A stretch of 64,000 nt of DNA, from positions 12,420,036-12,484,035 of the forward strand of contig CP136069.1 in the NCBI GenBank assembly GCA_032622095.1, written 5' to 3'. The notes below the pieces were generated by a model. It made no database searches, had not been told where the DNA came from, and was given only the letters and a program-made list of their open reading frames with translations. Positions 38,491-47,416 of this stretch are shown one piece after another (the first letter of the stretch is position 1; every line of letters begins with the position of its first letter). Origin of the DNA: Siphonodentalium dalli. Its lineage: Eukaryota > Mollusca > Scaphopoda > Gadilida > Siphonodentaliidae. The position numbers and the translations under genes were made by a program.

Positions 38491-39520
38491 GTATACCGGT
38501 ATTATTTTTTTTTAAATGACATTAAAGGTACTCAGTCCGATTCGATGGTTCCCATATCATCATATTTCAACAACACCATTTTTTGAAATGCCACTTCGTT
38601 TACCAGAATCGATTAATGCCCCAAAAATAATGCTAACCAGTCAAATATAGTATACAATTGCCCAAAACCTGTTATTTATCAATATTTTGTTCAATGAAAT
38701 TTTGCGGGATTGTCAAATATCTGACACAACAAAAGACACTTGCTTTTTGAGTTATCCATCTTCATCCGTCCTTTTTCGACTTTTTATTGGGCCACTTTAA
38801 ATTATCGAAGGTGAAAAATAATAGATTTCAAAAATCGATATCTGATCACTCTCAGCTTTGATGGGTGGGTTCCTCAACTCAAATCAAATGTTTTACCCCG
38901 AAGCCAAGGAAATAATAATATTCAAGCGTTTATTCGGATTATGCATCTTTAACTTTGTCGCGACAATTTCAATTTGTTCATTTTGTTTCGAAAAAAAAAG
39001 AAAGAAATATGTTAACATGTAAATGTCGGGTTGTCATCATCACGAACGTTAAATCATGATCATGTTCACTTTCATTAAGTTAACACGATTAAATAATTTT
39101 TCACATACATGTACGAATGACCATTCATCATTTTTGGGAATCAACGAAACATACCAATATATGGTGTGAAATGACCAAAAACATGGTACAAAACAATTAA
39201 ATGTGTCATTCAAATCAAGGGTACAAACTGGCCATTGTGGGAAAAGTCGTTTGAGCCATCCAACAGACCTGGGTGAATCGCCTGGGCGATCGGTCTTCCA
39301 CAGTAAGGATGCATCTGGGAAGAGGGGAGTCAATCTAATTAACTGTTATCTATAACCAATACTTAAAAACAATAACAATTTATTCTGATTTCTTTTGAAA
39401 CACACAGAATAATTATTTACTGAGAATATTCAATATAAACATGTACAAATTCTCAAACAAAGGGAATTTCAATGTTCAAGAAATTTAGAGTCACCTCTTA
39501 CTATGGGAGGCCCTTTTCAC
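38491..39520. other. No gene seen
   Basis: Only short unrecognised open frames. The 'tggtacaaaacaatt' motif at 39180 links it to the 23.2-kb region. Confidence 0.45.
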
Positions 39521-39529
39521 ATTTATTAT

Positions 39530-39712
39530 TTATTTGCGCTCAAGCACAAATATTAAGCGCAAATATTTGAGCTTAAGCATAAATAATTTGGACTTAAGCG
39601 AATGTCATTTGCGCTTAAGCACGAATATGTGTCTATCAATTTGTTTGAGTTTAAGCGAGAATCATTTGCGCTTAAGTGTAAATGATTTGCGCTTAAGCGC
39701 AAATACCTACTA
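39530..39712. repeat. Cluster of 'TTTGCGCTTAAGCGCAAA' palindromes
   Basis: About seven imperfect copies of a 14-19 bp palindrome centred on CTTAAG, spaced 20-30 bp apart. The last one (39690-39708) is nearly perfect. A smaller cluster lies at 40750-40805. Confidence 0.75.
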
Positions 39713-40201
39713 CGCCTTTACTTCCCTCTAATTGTGAACGATGGAGTCCATCTCATATTATATTATTATGGGCCCATAGTAGTAGCCCATACAGACTCGA
39801 AAGTTGAAAAGTCAAAAGCATCTCTGTCTCTGGTGTCCCAAAATTGGTGCCTCATTCCCAGAGCTCTAGTATATTTTATTAAAGGGACATCTCCTGCACA
39901 AATATATACCATTTCCATGGTCATAGAAGGGGAATTAGGGGTTACTGGGGGCTTGGCTTGCTTCCCTCGTGGTGTACATGTACATATTGAATAGAAATAG
40001 GGGGGAAACTTATTTTCATATTATCAGCATCCCTGTCCCTAAGAATTTGTGTCTCCATCCCAGAGATATATTACATTTTATAAAAGAGACATATCCTGTA
40101 CAGATCTATACCATTTCCATGGTCATAAAAGGTACCGGTATCTAGGGATCACTGGGAATTGCTTCCCTCATCTGATGGGCCTATATGGACTTGAGTGCAA
40201 G

Positions 40202-40674
40202 TCTGCAAAAAGCGTGTGTCATTTGCAGAATGAGGTCCCCAGAGGGTGAATTTAGTGACGCTACACCGCATAGTGGGCTAGCATCACTACCCTTACCCCC
40301 TGTGGACCTCATTCTGCTTAGGGCTCTCAACTGCTAGATAGATAGATAGATAGTTTATTGGATAATGGCTATGGCAGTCCTAGGATCATATTGAAGTTCC
40401 CCAGTTGAAGTTGGTGATGTTCACCCATTTGGCGCCTCGATTATGGATTTTATCTTCTGAAAATTAGGGGATATAGAAACTTCCCAGATGGGAAAACGTA
40501 ACTAAAAACAATGTTAATTAGATACCATAGTTACTTCCAAGAAGATGAGGCCTAAGCAGAATGAGGTCCCCAGAGGGTGAATTTAGTTATGCTAGCCCGC
40601 TATGCTGGGTAGCATCACTAAATTCACCCTCTGTGGACCTCATTCTGCAAATGACAAACACGCTATTTGCAGGC
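40202..40674. mobile_element. Foldback element with nested palindromes
   Basis: Outer arms 40202-40322 and 40556-40674 are inverted copies ('tttgcagaatgaggtcc', 'cagagggtgaatttagt'). Each arm is itself a hairpin of about 100 bp. The centre carries a (GATA)n run near 40335. No transposase. Confidence 0.75.
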
Positions 40675-40744
40675 TTGCTTGAGTGATGTGTTAGACCTAT
40701 GCTATTTAAATTAATTCAGGGAGATCAATGCATTAATTTCTATT

Positions 40745-40806
40745 TCCACTTAAGCGCAAATGATTTGTGATTAAACGTAAAATATTTGCACTTAAGCACA
40801 AAAATT
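40745..40806. repeat. Second cluster of CTTAAG-centred palindromes
   Basis: Three copies of 'cacttaagcgcaaat'-like motifs. With the 39530 cluster it brackets about 1 kb, so both may be ends of one element. Confidence 0.55.
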
Positions 40807-41160
40807 CATAAGTAATTGTATGTCATAATTTGCAAAGTTCTGTCAAATTCTTGTTAAAATATGACTAGATTCATAACGGTGATATTTGGTTAAATTTCAT
40901 ACCGAGTTATGTATAATCGAATTATTGAGGGATCGGGAGGGACTTGGATCATACGAATGACATATATTCATTGCTCCAATTATTTCTTAACATGAGCAAT
41001 ACTAAATGAAGTCACATTTCTGAACCAGTTCCATACAGCAGAACCTGACCCAGAAGATATTTGCGAAAACACGTAAAATTTCCTCTTTCAGCTGCCATTT
41101 TGACGACCATCTTGGACGGGGAGTTCCAATTTTACCCTAAAAATGTGGCATTATATCTCT
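40807..41160. repeat. Third, diverged copy of the 5.4/10.1-kb repeat
   Basis: Shares, with gaps, 'tcataccg', 'cattgctccaat' and 'cgaccatcttggacg' in the same order as 10430-10860. Confidence 0.5.
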
Positions 41161-41599
41161 CAGAGTCACACGTACTGAATATGCCTAATTTTAAATCGTA
41201 TATTTCATGGTGAGATTAATTGCGACATTTATTAAATTATATAATCACGAAACGCTCTATAAATTTGGAAAACCCCTTAAAAGAGGGGTTAAAGTGAAAT
41301 TTCAGCGTGGCTCCATATATAATATAAACAAAGTATGTGAAGATGTACATATGTGCAAAGTTTCATGCTTTATTGCTTTAGTAACAATTTGAACAATTGC
41401 CTTGAAAATTTGACTTAATCTACTCCACTATAATTATGTCCTATATATTATAGTGAATAATTATCGTCGTTTGATTGGCACCGAGTGAACTCATACTCCA
41501 AATCGTCACATCGACATGACATTGGGAACTCCCATGTTTATTTCTATATTTCTTACGTCACGGATTTTGCGAACAAAATTGGTGGCCAGCGCCCTTAGC

Positions 41600-42350
41600 G
41601 TTAATTTACGAATTGCTTATAGGTTTGTGTTTTAATCATTAATTTCAAATGAGCTCATTGGTTTGACCTGCAATAGTTAATTCCGCTATTAGATATTAGT
41701 TTGATAACGGTAATCATTGATCGTGGGAAATAGTATATTGGTTTAAAATATGTCTATTGATTATTAGTTTTACAATAAGGTCTATTAATTTTACAATAAG
41801 TTGTTAGTTTTACAATAAGTTAATGATGGTTTTAGATATAGGTTTTACAATAAGTTATTAGTTTTACAATAAGGTCTATTAATTTTACAATATGTTATTA
41901 GTTTTACAATAAGTTAATTACGGTTTTATTTATTAGTTTTACGATGAGTTATTAGTTTTACAATAAGGTCTATTAGTTTGATAACGGTAATCACTGATCG
42001 TGAGAAATCGTCTATCGGTTTGAAATATGTCTATTGATTGAGAAAATATGGCTATTGAAACGGAATGTACGTTTACTGAATATGAGCAAAGCTGTATTAA
42101 TTGTTTGTTATTCGATATTAGTTGAACAATGAATGCTATTAAATTAAAATAGAACATTAATTTTGCATCGGTCAACGTTGATTATGAATCTATATCTGCT
42201 AACACGGAATTGTCTCTTATTGAATCAAAGAACGACTATTGGTTTGAAAATGGAGACTATTGTTTTGAAATAGATTGTAATTGTTTTCACAAACCACCAT
42301 TAACTTTTATTTCATGTAATTTCCGACCGAATGGCCGCACATAACGCCTG
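41600..42350 (-). repeat. AT-rich dispersed element, inverted copy of 14630-15280
   Basis: Ends with 'taatttccgaccgaatggcc', the reverse of 14636. The interior has many 'attagttttacaataag' repeats at 41760-41970. Confidence 0.65.
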
Positions 42351-42866
42351 CCTCTGATAATTTTTTCAATCATTGAGATATGATAATGTGAAACTAGTTT
42401 CATAACATCTAATCCCAAATTCCTGATCGAGTTTTCAACAATGTCAATATCCAAACAGTAAATTTCGATAAAATTCCTATGAAATAGCACGTCTTATCCT
42501 CACACTGGTCATACGTGTGTCATCTTACTTCTATGGTCAGGTACGACAATCTTATCACTGTGCAGAAACAATAACACATCAAACCCGGTTAATACACACA
42601 ACAATGTGTAGTTTTACATACAAATACATGGACCAAGGGCCGTTCTACACATATTGCATATATTTTGTTACACACAACTGTGTAAGAGCGTAGAGCATGC
42701 ACATTGTTGTGCCTTCGATTTCTTATAGTCTGCTGCGTGACGGCCATATTGTTTGAGAATCTGGGTATAGTATTATTGATATATAAGGATTTATTTGCAT
42801 GGCGATTACTGCCCTCGACTGTTGTATGATTGTTATAATGCGGTAATACAAATATTATGAAACATC
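42351..42866. other. Left flank of the Polinton
   Basis: No gene. It has several 'tgtgtag' / 'ctacaca' motifs like those found just right of the Polinton (57240-57480). The element may therefore have inserted into an older repeat. Confidence 0.45.
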
Positions 42867-42872
42867 GCCACG
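42867..42872. repeat. Left 6-bp target site duplication (GCCACG)
   Basis: Identical to 57107-57112. A six-base duplication is what Polinton integrases leave. Confidence 0.9.
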
Positions 42873-42970
42873 TGATGATACCCCGCCTGTTTGGTGCCAG
42901 TCTAGACAGTTTGACCTACATTCTCTGCAGTACATGGAGTTTGACCTATATTCTCCGCCCACGCGTCGGT
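42873..42970 (+). repeat. Left terminal inverted repeat
   Basis: 98 bp starting TGATGATACCCCGCC. It pairs with 57009-57106 with two mismatches. Weaker similarity extends to about 43005. It holds an internal direct repeat of 'gtttgacctacattct'. Confidence 0.92.
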
Positions 42971-43085
42971 TTATGATCCCCATTAGCATATTATTATTTA
43001 GATACGGTGTATATATCAGTGTATTATCTATGTCACGTGATATCGTTATAAGGGTTGTGAATGTACTATTTTATAATAATTTATT

Positions 43086-43316
43086 ATGGAGAGTGATGGT
43101 TCTTCAGAAAAGTGGGAGTGGCTCGGCCAGAAAGTACCTAGATCCGAGATTGTATATTTCTGTCAAATTATTATTATTTATACGATAATAATCACATCTA
43201 TCGTTAATTTGTCAATAGGTCACGAGGCCTCGACATTATGGACGAGTCTATTGAGTTCGTCTGTTGGGTACCTACTTCCGGCCCCTACTATAAATAGAAG
43301 AAGCGTCGTGGTATAA
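43086..43316 (+). CDS. Small two-helix membrane protein of the Polinton
   Basis: 76 aa. The N-terminus is hydrophilic (MESDGSSEKWEW), followed by 'VPRSEIVYF' and a long hydrophobic helix (residues about 23-43). A second hydrophobic stretch comes at 50-65, then 'GYLLPAP' and a basic end. Small proteins with this plan and with a 'GYLLP' motif are, as far as I recall, common near the ends of Polintons of aquatic animals; their function is unknown. The stop codon lies inside the TATA box of the next gene. An ATG in good reading context and conserved-looking motifs support it over the overlapping frame at 42934-43188. It could act in particle membranes or release, but that is guesswork. Confidence 0.65.
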   Translation: MESDGSSEKWEWLGQKVPRSEIVYFCQIIIIYTIIITSIVNLSIGHEASTLWTSLLSSSVGYLLPAPTINRRSVVV

Positions 43317-43319
43317 AAG
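43289..43319 (+). promoter_or_regulatory. Two TATA boxes of the TBP-homologue gene
   Basis: TATAAATAG at 43289-43297 and GTATAAAAGG at 43311-43320, the latter 28-36 bases before the ATG at 43348. Both match the eukaryotic TATA consensus. Confidence 0.7.
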
Positions 43320-43347
43320 GTAATGTGTATATCATAATGTTGTCACT

Positions 43348-43860
43348 ATGGTACGCGTAACTAATGTAGTATGTTCCAGTCAGTTAGGATGTCCTGTGGA
43401 TGTGATATATTTGGCTAATGCACTACGTAACGTCGTATGTAAGAGGGGTTTCTTAATTTGGAGGAATCGTTCTATAGGCGGATCATGCTGGCTCTATAAG
43501 ACGGGTAAACTTATGTGTGCGGGAGCCGCTAGTCACGCGGAAGATGGAATTCGAAGACTGCGAAAGTATGCCAGAATAATTCAAAAGATCGGATACCCAG
43601 TATGCCTGTCCAGAGTTCGTATAATTACCATGTCAGCCGTTCATAAATGCAGCCCATTATCATTAAGGTTATTGGTCGAATATCTCGGTGGTAACTATTA
43701 TCCAGAAATTTTTCCTGCTGTGACATTCTACACTGAGGGTATCCACTTCGCTTGTCACCTGAGTGGATCTATTTTAATAACGGGTATAAAGAATCAACGA
43801 CAGTTCGTACGTGAGGTGCTACCGAAAATTCTAGAACTCGAAATCTGCAGTAATGGATGA
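43348..43860 (+). CDS. TATA-binding protein (TBP) homologue
   Basis: 170 aa, close to the length of the conserved TBP core (about 180). Two imperfect TBP repeats are visible. Repeat 1 (residues about 3-86) has 'VTNVVCSSQLGC', 'TGKLMCAGA' and 'RKYARIIQKIGYPV'. Repeat 2 (88-165) has 'YYPEIFPAV', 'SGSILITG' and 'VLPKILEL'. These match the order and spacing of both halves of the saddle. Of the four phenylalanines that kink the TATA box, F35 and F122 seem kept, while the partners are Y50 and H137. It lacks the variable N-terminal extension of cellular TBPs. It overlaps the integrase start by 8 bases. Expected role: nuclear promoter recognition with RNA polymerase II or III factors. Family assignment is strong; DNA binding is inferred. 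Confidence 0.88.
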   Translation: MVRVTNVVCSSQLGCPVDVIYLANALRNVVCKRGFLIWRNRSIGGSCWLYKTGKLMCAGAASHAEDGIRRLRKYARIIQKIGYPVCLSRVRIITMSAVHKCSPLSLRLLVEYLGGNYYPEIFPAVTFYTEGIHFACHLSGSILITGIKNQRQFVREVLPKILELEICSNG

Positions 43861-44926
43861 ATATCTACATTCTCTGTATTATGACCCGAGTAAACCAGGT
43901 AGTTTCGGAGGAGTTGAAAAACTATATCAGGCTGTTAAAGCTGAAGGATCACACGTTATCAGCAGGAAGAAAATTCGAGATTGGTTCAGTTCTCAAGAGA
44001 CCTATACGCTAATTAAACCATCTAGACACAAATTTCTTAGAAGTAGAGTCGTGGTTGAAGGCTTAGACTCGTTGTGGGACTGTGATTTGGCAGACTTGAC
44101 TGCTTCAGGAAGTCGTTATAAATACATTTTGGTTATAATCGATGTATTTTCAAGATACGCTTGGTGTCGTGCCTTGATAAAGAAAGATGCGAAACACGTC
44201 AGTGAAGCTTTCGAAGATGTGTTTCTTCATGAAACACGTAGACCATCCATACTGAGAACGGACAAGGGGACGGACTTTAATTCAAGACCCGTTCAGAGGT
44301 TATTCAAGCGGGAAGGAATCAAATACCTGTCGACCGAAAATGAAACTAAAGCCAATTACGCGGAGAGATTAATAAAGACCCTGAAGACGAGGTTATATAG
44401 ATATCTCGTTCACAATAGTATTCAAGAATATTCCAGTGTATTGCAGGATATTGTGGAAAGCTACAATAACACGGTACACCGTTCCACCGGTTACACACCG
44501 ACGTCAGTTAATAAAGGCAACGAATCTGAGGTGCGCTATCAACAGAAACTACTTCTTCGAGAGGGTAGTGTCAAATTAAAAAAGTACGAGTTCAAGGTCG
44601 GTGACAGAGTGAGGATATCACACATCAAAGGAGTTTATGACAAAGAATTTTATAAGAAGTGGACGGGTGAAATTTTCATGGTGGTACTGCGATATAGAAG
44701 AGGAGGTGTGAACGTTTACAAGTTGAAAGATTGGGACGAGGAAGAAGTCACAGGCTCATTTTACGCGCAAGAATTACAAGCAATTAAAGTGGACCCTGAT
44801 GCAGTTTACAGAATCGAGAAAATACTAAAAAGGAGCGGGAACACAGTTTTAGTTCGTTGGCTGAATTGGGGTTCTAAATACGACTCTTGGATATCGAGAA
44901 CTGATCTAGTGAAATACGGAAAGTGA
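43853..44926 (+). CDS. Retroviral-type integrase with chromodomain
   Basis: 357 aa. The rve catalytic core spans residues about 70-215 with the acidic triad D78 (WDCDLADL), D137 (LRTDKGTDF) and E171 (NYAERLIKTLK). 'SYNNTVHRSTGYTP' follows, as in Polinton and Ty3-type integrases. An SH3-like region (about 240-305, 'FKVGDRVRIS') precedes a C-terminal chromodomain (residues 318-357, 'YRIEKIL', 'VLVRWLNWGSKYDSWI'). It joins the element's ends to host DNA; the 6-bp duplication at the borders is its footprint. The start overlaps the TBP gene by 8 bases. The next gene starts at its stop (TGATG). All catalytic residues are present. Confidence 0.95.
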   Translation: MDEYLHSLYYDPSKPGSFGGVEKLYQAVKAEGSHVISRKKIRDWFSSQETYTLIKPSRHKFLRSRVVVEGLDSLWDCDLADLTASGSRYKYILVIIDVFSRYAWCRALIKKDAKHVSEAFEDVFLHETRRPSILRTDKGTDFNSRPVQRLFKREGIKYLSTENETKANYAERLIKTLKTRLYRYLVHNSIQEYSSVLQDIVESYNNTVHRSTGYTPTSVNKGNESEVRYQQKLLLREGSVKLKKYEFKVGDRVRISHIKGVYDKEFYKKWTGEIFMVVLRYRRGGVNVYKLKDWDEEEVTGSFYAQELQAIKVDPDAVYRIEKILKRSGNTVLVRWLNWGSKYDSWISRTDLVKYGK

Positions 44927-45333
44927 TGAGATTATACTTATCTAGCCGTCATAGTGACGATTCTTTTCCCGGAAATGAAGCGGGTGATTTCACAACGCCA
45001 CTACCCGCTGATTGGTTACTAGATTCACGATGGACGTGTTGCCTGGAACAATTTTCTATAAAACCCGAGGACCCGCATGACGTTATGTACGTATGTTGTG
45101 ACGTATGCGAACATTCATTCGTTTATAATAAAATGGCACCCGTACTAAGAGTTATTTATAGAGGCAGTAAATCAACTTATAAGTACGGTAAGAGTCATGA
45201 CGTGCGCGTTACTAGGACTGACCCGCAGTTTATAAGGGTATACGTCTTGGATGGTAATTTGGCGCCTATAAAAATTACTACTTCAGAGTACACGTTGAAC
45301 TTTAGCCATAATGGGGACTCCGTACTATTATGA
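44926..45333 (+). CDS. Penton-like minor capsid protein
   Basis: 135 aa from the ATG at 44926, which shares its A with the integrase stop. The opening 'MRLYLSSRHSDDSFPGNEA' followed by 'FTTPLP', a W-rich 'WLLDSRWTCCLEQF' and later 'VMYVCCDVCEHSFV' resemble the N-terminal part and the 'vycDi.ep..v' strand of Polinton single-jelly-roll penton proteins. The closing 'IRVYVLDG' and 'YTLNFSHNG' also fit. Five such subunits would fill each capsid vertex. It is at the short end for the family. It sits directly before the basic protein and the major capsid gene, whose starts also overlap. Confidence 0.75.
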   Translation: MRLYLSSRHSDDSFPGNEAGDFTTPLPADWLLDSRWTCCLEQFSIKPEDPHDVMYVCCDVCEHSFVYNKMAPVLRVIYRGSKSTYKYGKSHDVRVTRTDPQFIRVYVLDGNLAPIKITTSEYTLNFSHNGDSVLL

Positions 45334-45532
45334 CTTTGATCTTAAAAAATATGTACCCTACGATGACTCGAAGTACCTACCCGAGACTGAAGCGAAACCT
45401 GAAAAACTTATAAGGAAAGCCGCAGCTAAGAAGATAAAAGTTAAAAAGATAAAAGCAGGAAAAGCGAAGAAGACAAACATTGGAAAAGTTAAAAAGGAAC
45501 CCGCAAACGACATATTCTCCTCACCAAAATGA
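45311..45532 (+). CDS. Small lysine-rich basic protein
   Basis: 73 aa. The N-terminal third is tyrosine/acidic ('YYYDFDLKKYVPYDD'). Residues 33-62 are almost entirely lysine, alanine and valine in 'KKIK' repeats. The location between the two capsid genes, and the charge, suggest a DNA-condensing core protein comparable in position to adenovirus core peptides. This is inference; no homologous domain is recognised. It overlaps the penton gene by 23 bases, and its stop overlaps the capsid ATG (ATGA). Confidence 0.65.
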   Translation: MGTPYYYDFDLKKYVPYDDSKYLPETEAKPEKLIRKAAAKKIKVKKIKAGKAKKTNIGKVKKEPANDIFSSPK

Positions 45533-46773
45533 GTAACTTACCTACATTTTCGAAGGCTACTGAAAGGCCGGAAGTTATGCAAAGGGAATGGATGGAATAC
45601 AACCCCGTTAACCAGATAGTAGACGGTGCTCCTATAGAGTTCAACGTACCATCGACGTCTCAGAAATATATTGATTTTCGAAACAGTTTTCTAAACTTGA
45701 CTTTGAAAATTGTGAAAGGTGACGGAAGCGCTTTGAAAAAAACTTCAAAAGTAGGAATTATTAACGCACCAGTCCACTCATTGTTCTCGTCAGTCGACAT
45801 CGAGCTTCAGCAAACTACGTTATCAACATTAGGACCGTTTTATCCTTACAAGTCTTATCTGGACGTGCTATTGAGCGCGGATGAAAATGTTATCAACAAT
45901 GGTCTACAACAGCGGATGTGGTACAAAGACACGCCCAACGAATTCGACGATACAACACCCATCGGAGGCAATCTAGGTTTTTATGAAAGAGCGAAGCTCA
46001 CGGCGGAAAGCAAAGAAATAAAAGTTTCCGGACCGATACTACATGATCTGTGCCAACAGGATAGATATATTATCAACGGTGTGCCCGTCCGCATTAAATT
46101 ATGGCCCGTGAAGAATGCTTTCGCACTAATGAATGGCGAAGAGAATGAAAATTACAAAGTTAAAATAACCAGTGCTAGTATCAGAGTTTGCTTTTGCAAA
46201 ATGATTCCTAGTGTTACCAACGAAATCGAAGAACGGTTGAAAAAATCTGATGCCATTTATCCCTACCTGAGATCCGCAGTGAAGGCTTTCTCTATCGCCA
46301 AAGGGTCTTTCAATTTCACAGCCACTGACTTGTTTCAAGGAGATATACCTCGGCGTATCATAGCGGTTATGATTGATGCTGCGGGATTTAATGGAAATTA
46401 CAAGAAAAATCCACTGAACTTTCAACATTTCAATTGCAGTAGCGTGGCTTTCACAGTGAATGGACAGTCATTACCTAGCCGACCACTGAGCATGAATTAC
46501 GGGAAGGAAGATTATCTCGAAGCTTACAGTAACTTGGTACGAGCGTATCCCGGAACGTCCATATCACGAGAGGATTTTGACGGTGGTTATGCTATTTACT
46601 GTATTGACCCGACTGGATCTATCGAAGACGGACAACCGGTGGTCAAGGGATTGGCGCAAATGGATATTAAGTTCACAGAAGCATTGTCGCAGACTATAGT
46701 GTTATTGGTATACGGGACTTTTCCATCACACTTCAGCATAAGCGAGGCTCGCAATGTGTCATCTGCCAACTAA
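45529..46773 (+). CDS. Major capsid protein (double jelly roll, hexon-like)
   Basis: 414 aa. It opens with 'REWMEYNPVNQI', 'PIEFNVPSTSQKYIDFRNS' and 'LNLTLKIV', the conserved start of Polinton/adintovirus major capsid proteins. Further family blocks are 'HSLFSSVDIELQQT', 'YPYKSYLDVLL', 'RIKLWP' and 'LSMNYGKEDYLEAYSNL'. The C-terminal 'LAQMDIKFTEAL' with 'TIVLLVYGTF' closes the second barrel. Trimers of this protein should build an icosahedral shell. Length is usual for the group (400-650), on the short side. The ATG overlaps the preceding stop. Two AATAAA signals follow at 46802 and 46818. Confidence 0.93.
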   Translation: MSNLPTFSKATERPEVMQREWMEYNPVNQIVDGAPIEFNVPSTSQKYIDFRNSFLNLTLKIVKGDGSALKKTSKVGIINAPVHSLFSSVDIELQQTTLSTLGPFYPYKSYLDVLLSADENVINNGLQQRMWYKDTPNEFDDTTPIGGNLGFYERAKLTAESKEIKVSGPILHDLCQQDRYIINGVPVRIKLWPVKNAFALMNGEENENYKVKITSASIRVCFCKMIPSVTNEIEERLKKSDAIYPYLRSAVKAFSIAKGSFNFTATDLFQGDIPRRIIAVMIDAAGFNGNYKKNPLNFQHFNCSSVAFTVNGQSLPSRPLSMNYGKEDYLEAYSNLVRAYPGTSISREDFDGGYAIYCIDPTGSIEDGQPVVKGLAQMDIKFTEALSQTIVLLVYGTFPSHFSISEARNVSSAN

Positions 46774-46801
46774 TATTTTTGTGTATATTATTAGTGTTGA
46801 A

Positions 46802-46823
46802 AATAAATTTTTTGAAAATAAAA
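46802..46823 (+). terminator. Polyadenylation signals after the capsid gene
   Basis: AATAAA at 46802-46807 and 46818-46823, 29-50 bases past the stop. The convergent minus-strand genes have AATAAA (46913-46908) overlapping their last stop codon. Only 135 bp separate the two coding ends. Confidence 0.7.
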
Positions 46824-46908
46824 CATAAGTTTCGTCTCGTTATTTCAGGGATCCCCCACCGAAGGTATAGAAAAACAACAACATTGAATTATAATACAAA
46901 TATAAGTT

Positions 46909-47109
46909 TTATTTTGACATATATATCCATTTCTTATTCAATAATCTTTCCCCCGGTGGTTTATCTATCTTCTTCATCATCGATGGTTTCCGAATTGCTG
47001 AGGACGTTGTAGGTGATTGAGTCTTTACAGCCGTTTTCTTGATGGTATTTTTCAGTAAACGTTCATATTTGTCATAAGGTATGACCACATTTTTTGAATA
47101 TGTTGACAT
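46909..47109 (-). CDS. Small conserved Polinton protein with 'IPYDKYERLL' motif
   Basis: 66 aa, basic. The N-terminus reads 'NVVIPYDKYERLLKN', a motif I associate with a small Polinton protein of unknown role. A serine/threonine-rich linker and a C-terminal 'PPGERLLNKKWI' follow. The ATG shares its A with the upstream stop (TAATG), so it is the last gene of the leftward block. Structural or packaging accessory role is possible but unsupported. Confidence 0.6.
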   Translation of the reverse strand: MSTYSKNVVIPYDKYERLLKNTIKKTAVKTQSPTTSSAIRKPSMMKKIDKPPGERLLNKKWIYMSK

Positions 47110-47414
47110 TATAAATGTTCAATCGGTACGTCCTTGAGTAACAGAGGCACTGCTTTCAAATTTTTCAGCAAATTTTGTCTCTTCCTAAGCACGCTATATT
47201 TCTCGTCAGCCAAGAGTCTATAAAACTTCTTGAAAGGCACTAATGTTTGTATATTCGTAACAGTCAAAACACCCTGCAACACATTCAAACATATTTCCGA
47301 TAATGCGTTTATCTGGTCCGTAGTAGCCGTCTTCAACAGAGATATTAACTGCTTCCTAGAACAGGATGCGAGTAGTGACAAGAACGCTGCATTTCTAGAG
47401 ATCCTGGCACTCAT
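47109..47414 (-). CDS. Small helical Polinton protein of unknown function
   Basis: 101 aa. Leucine-rich and helical: 'RNAAFLSLLASCSRKQLISLLKTAT', 'INALSEICLNVLQG', then a basic 'VLRKRQNLLKN' and 'AVPLLLKDV'. This layout (kqr.aLL.taT..qi.al.Ei..NvL.G) is recurrent next to the ATPase in invertebrate Polintons and related transposons; I know no assigned function. The ATG starts two bases after the ATPase stop. Translation from a shared message or by reinitiation is likely. Confidence 0.7.
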   Translation of the reverse strand: MSARISRNAAFLSLLASCSRKQLISLLKTATTDQINALSEICLNVLQGVLTVTNIQTLVPFKKFYRLLADEKYSVLRKRQNLLKNLKAVPLLLKDVPIEHL

Positions 47415-47416
47415 CC

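Noticed and set aside
42934-43188. 84-codon open frame starting in the left terminal repeat
   Set aside because: It overlaps the conserved small membrane protein in another frame and has no recognisable motif.
44923-44925. Upstream GTG start for the penton-like protein
   Set aside because: A eukaryotic message should use the ATG at 44926, one codon later, which overlaps the integrase stop.
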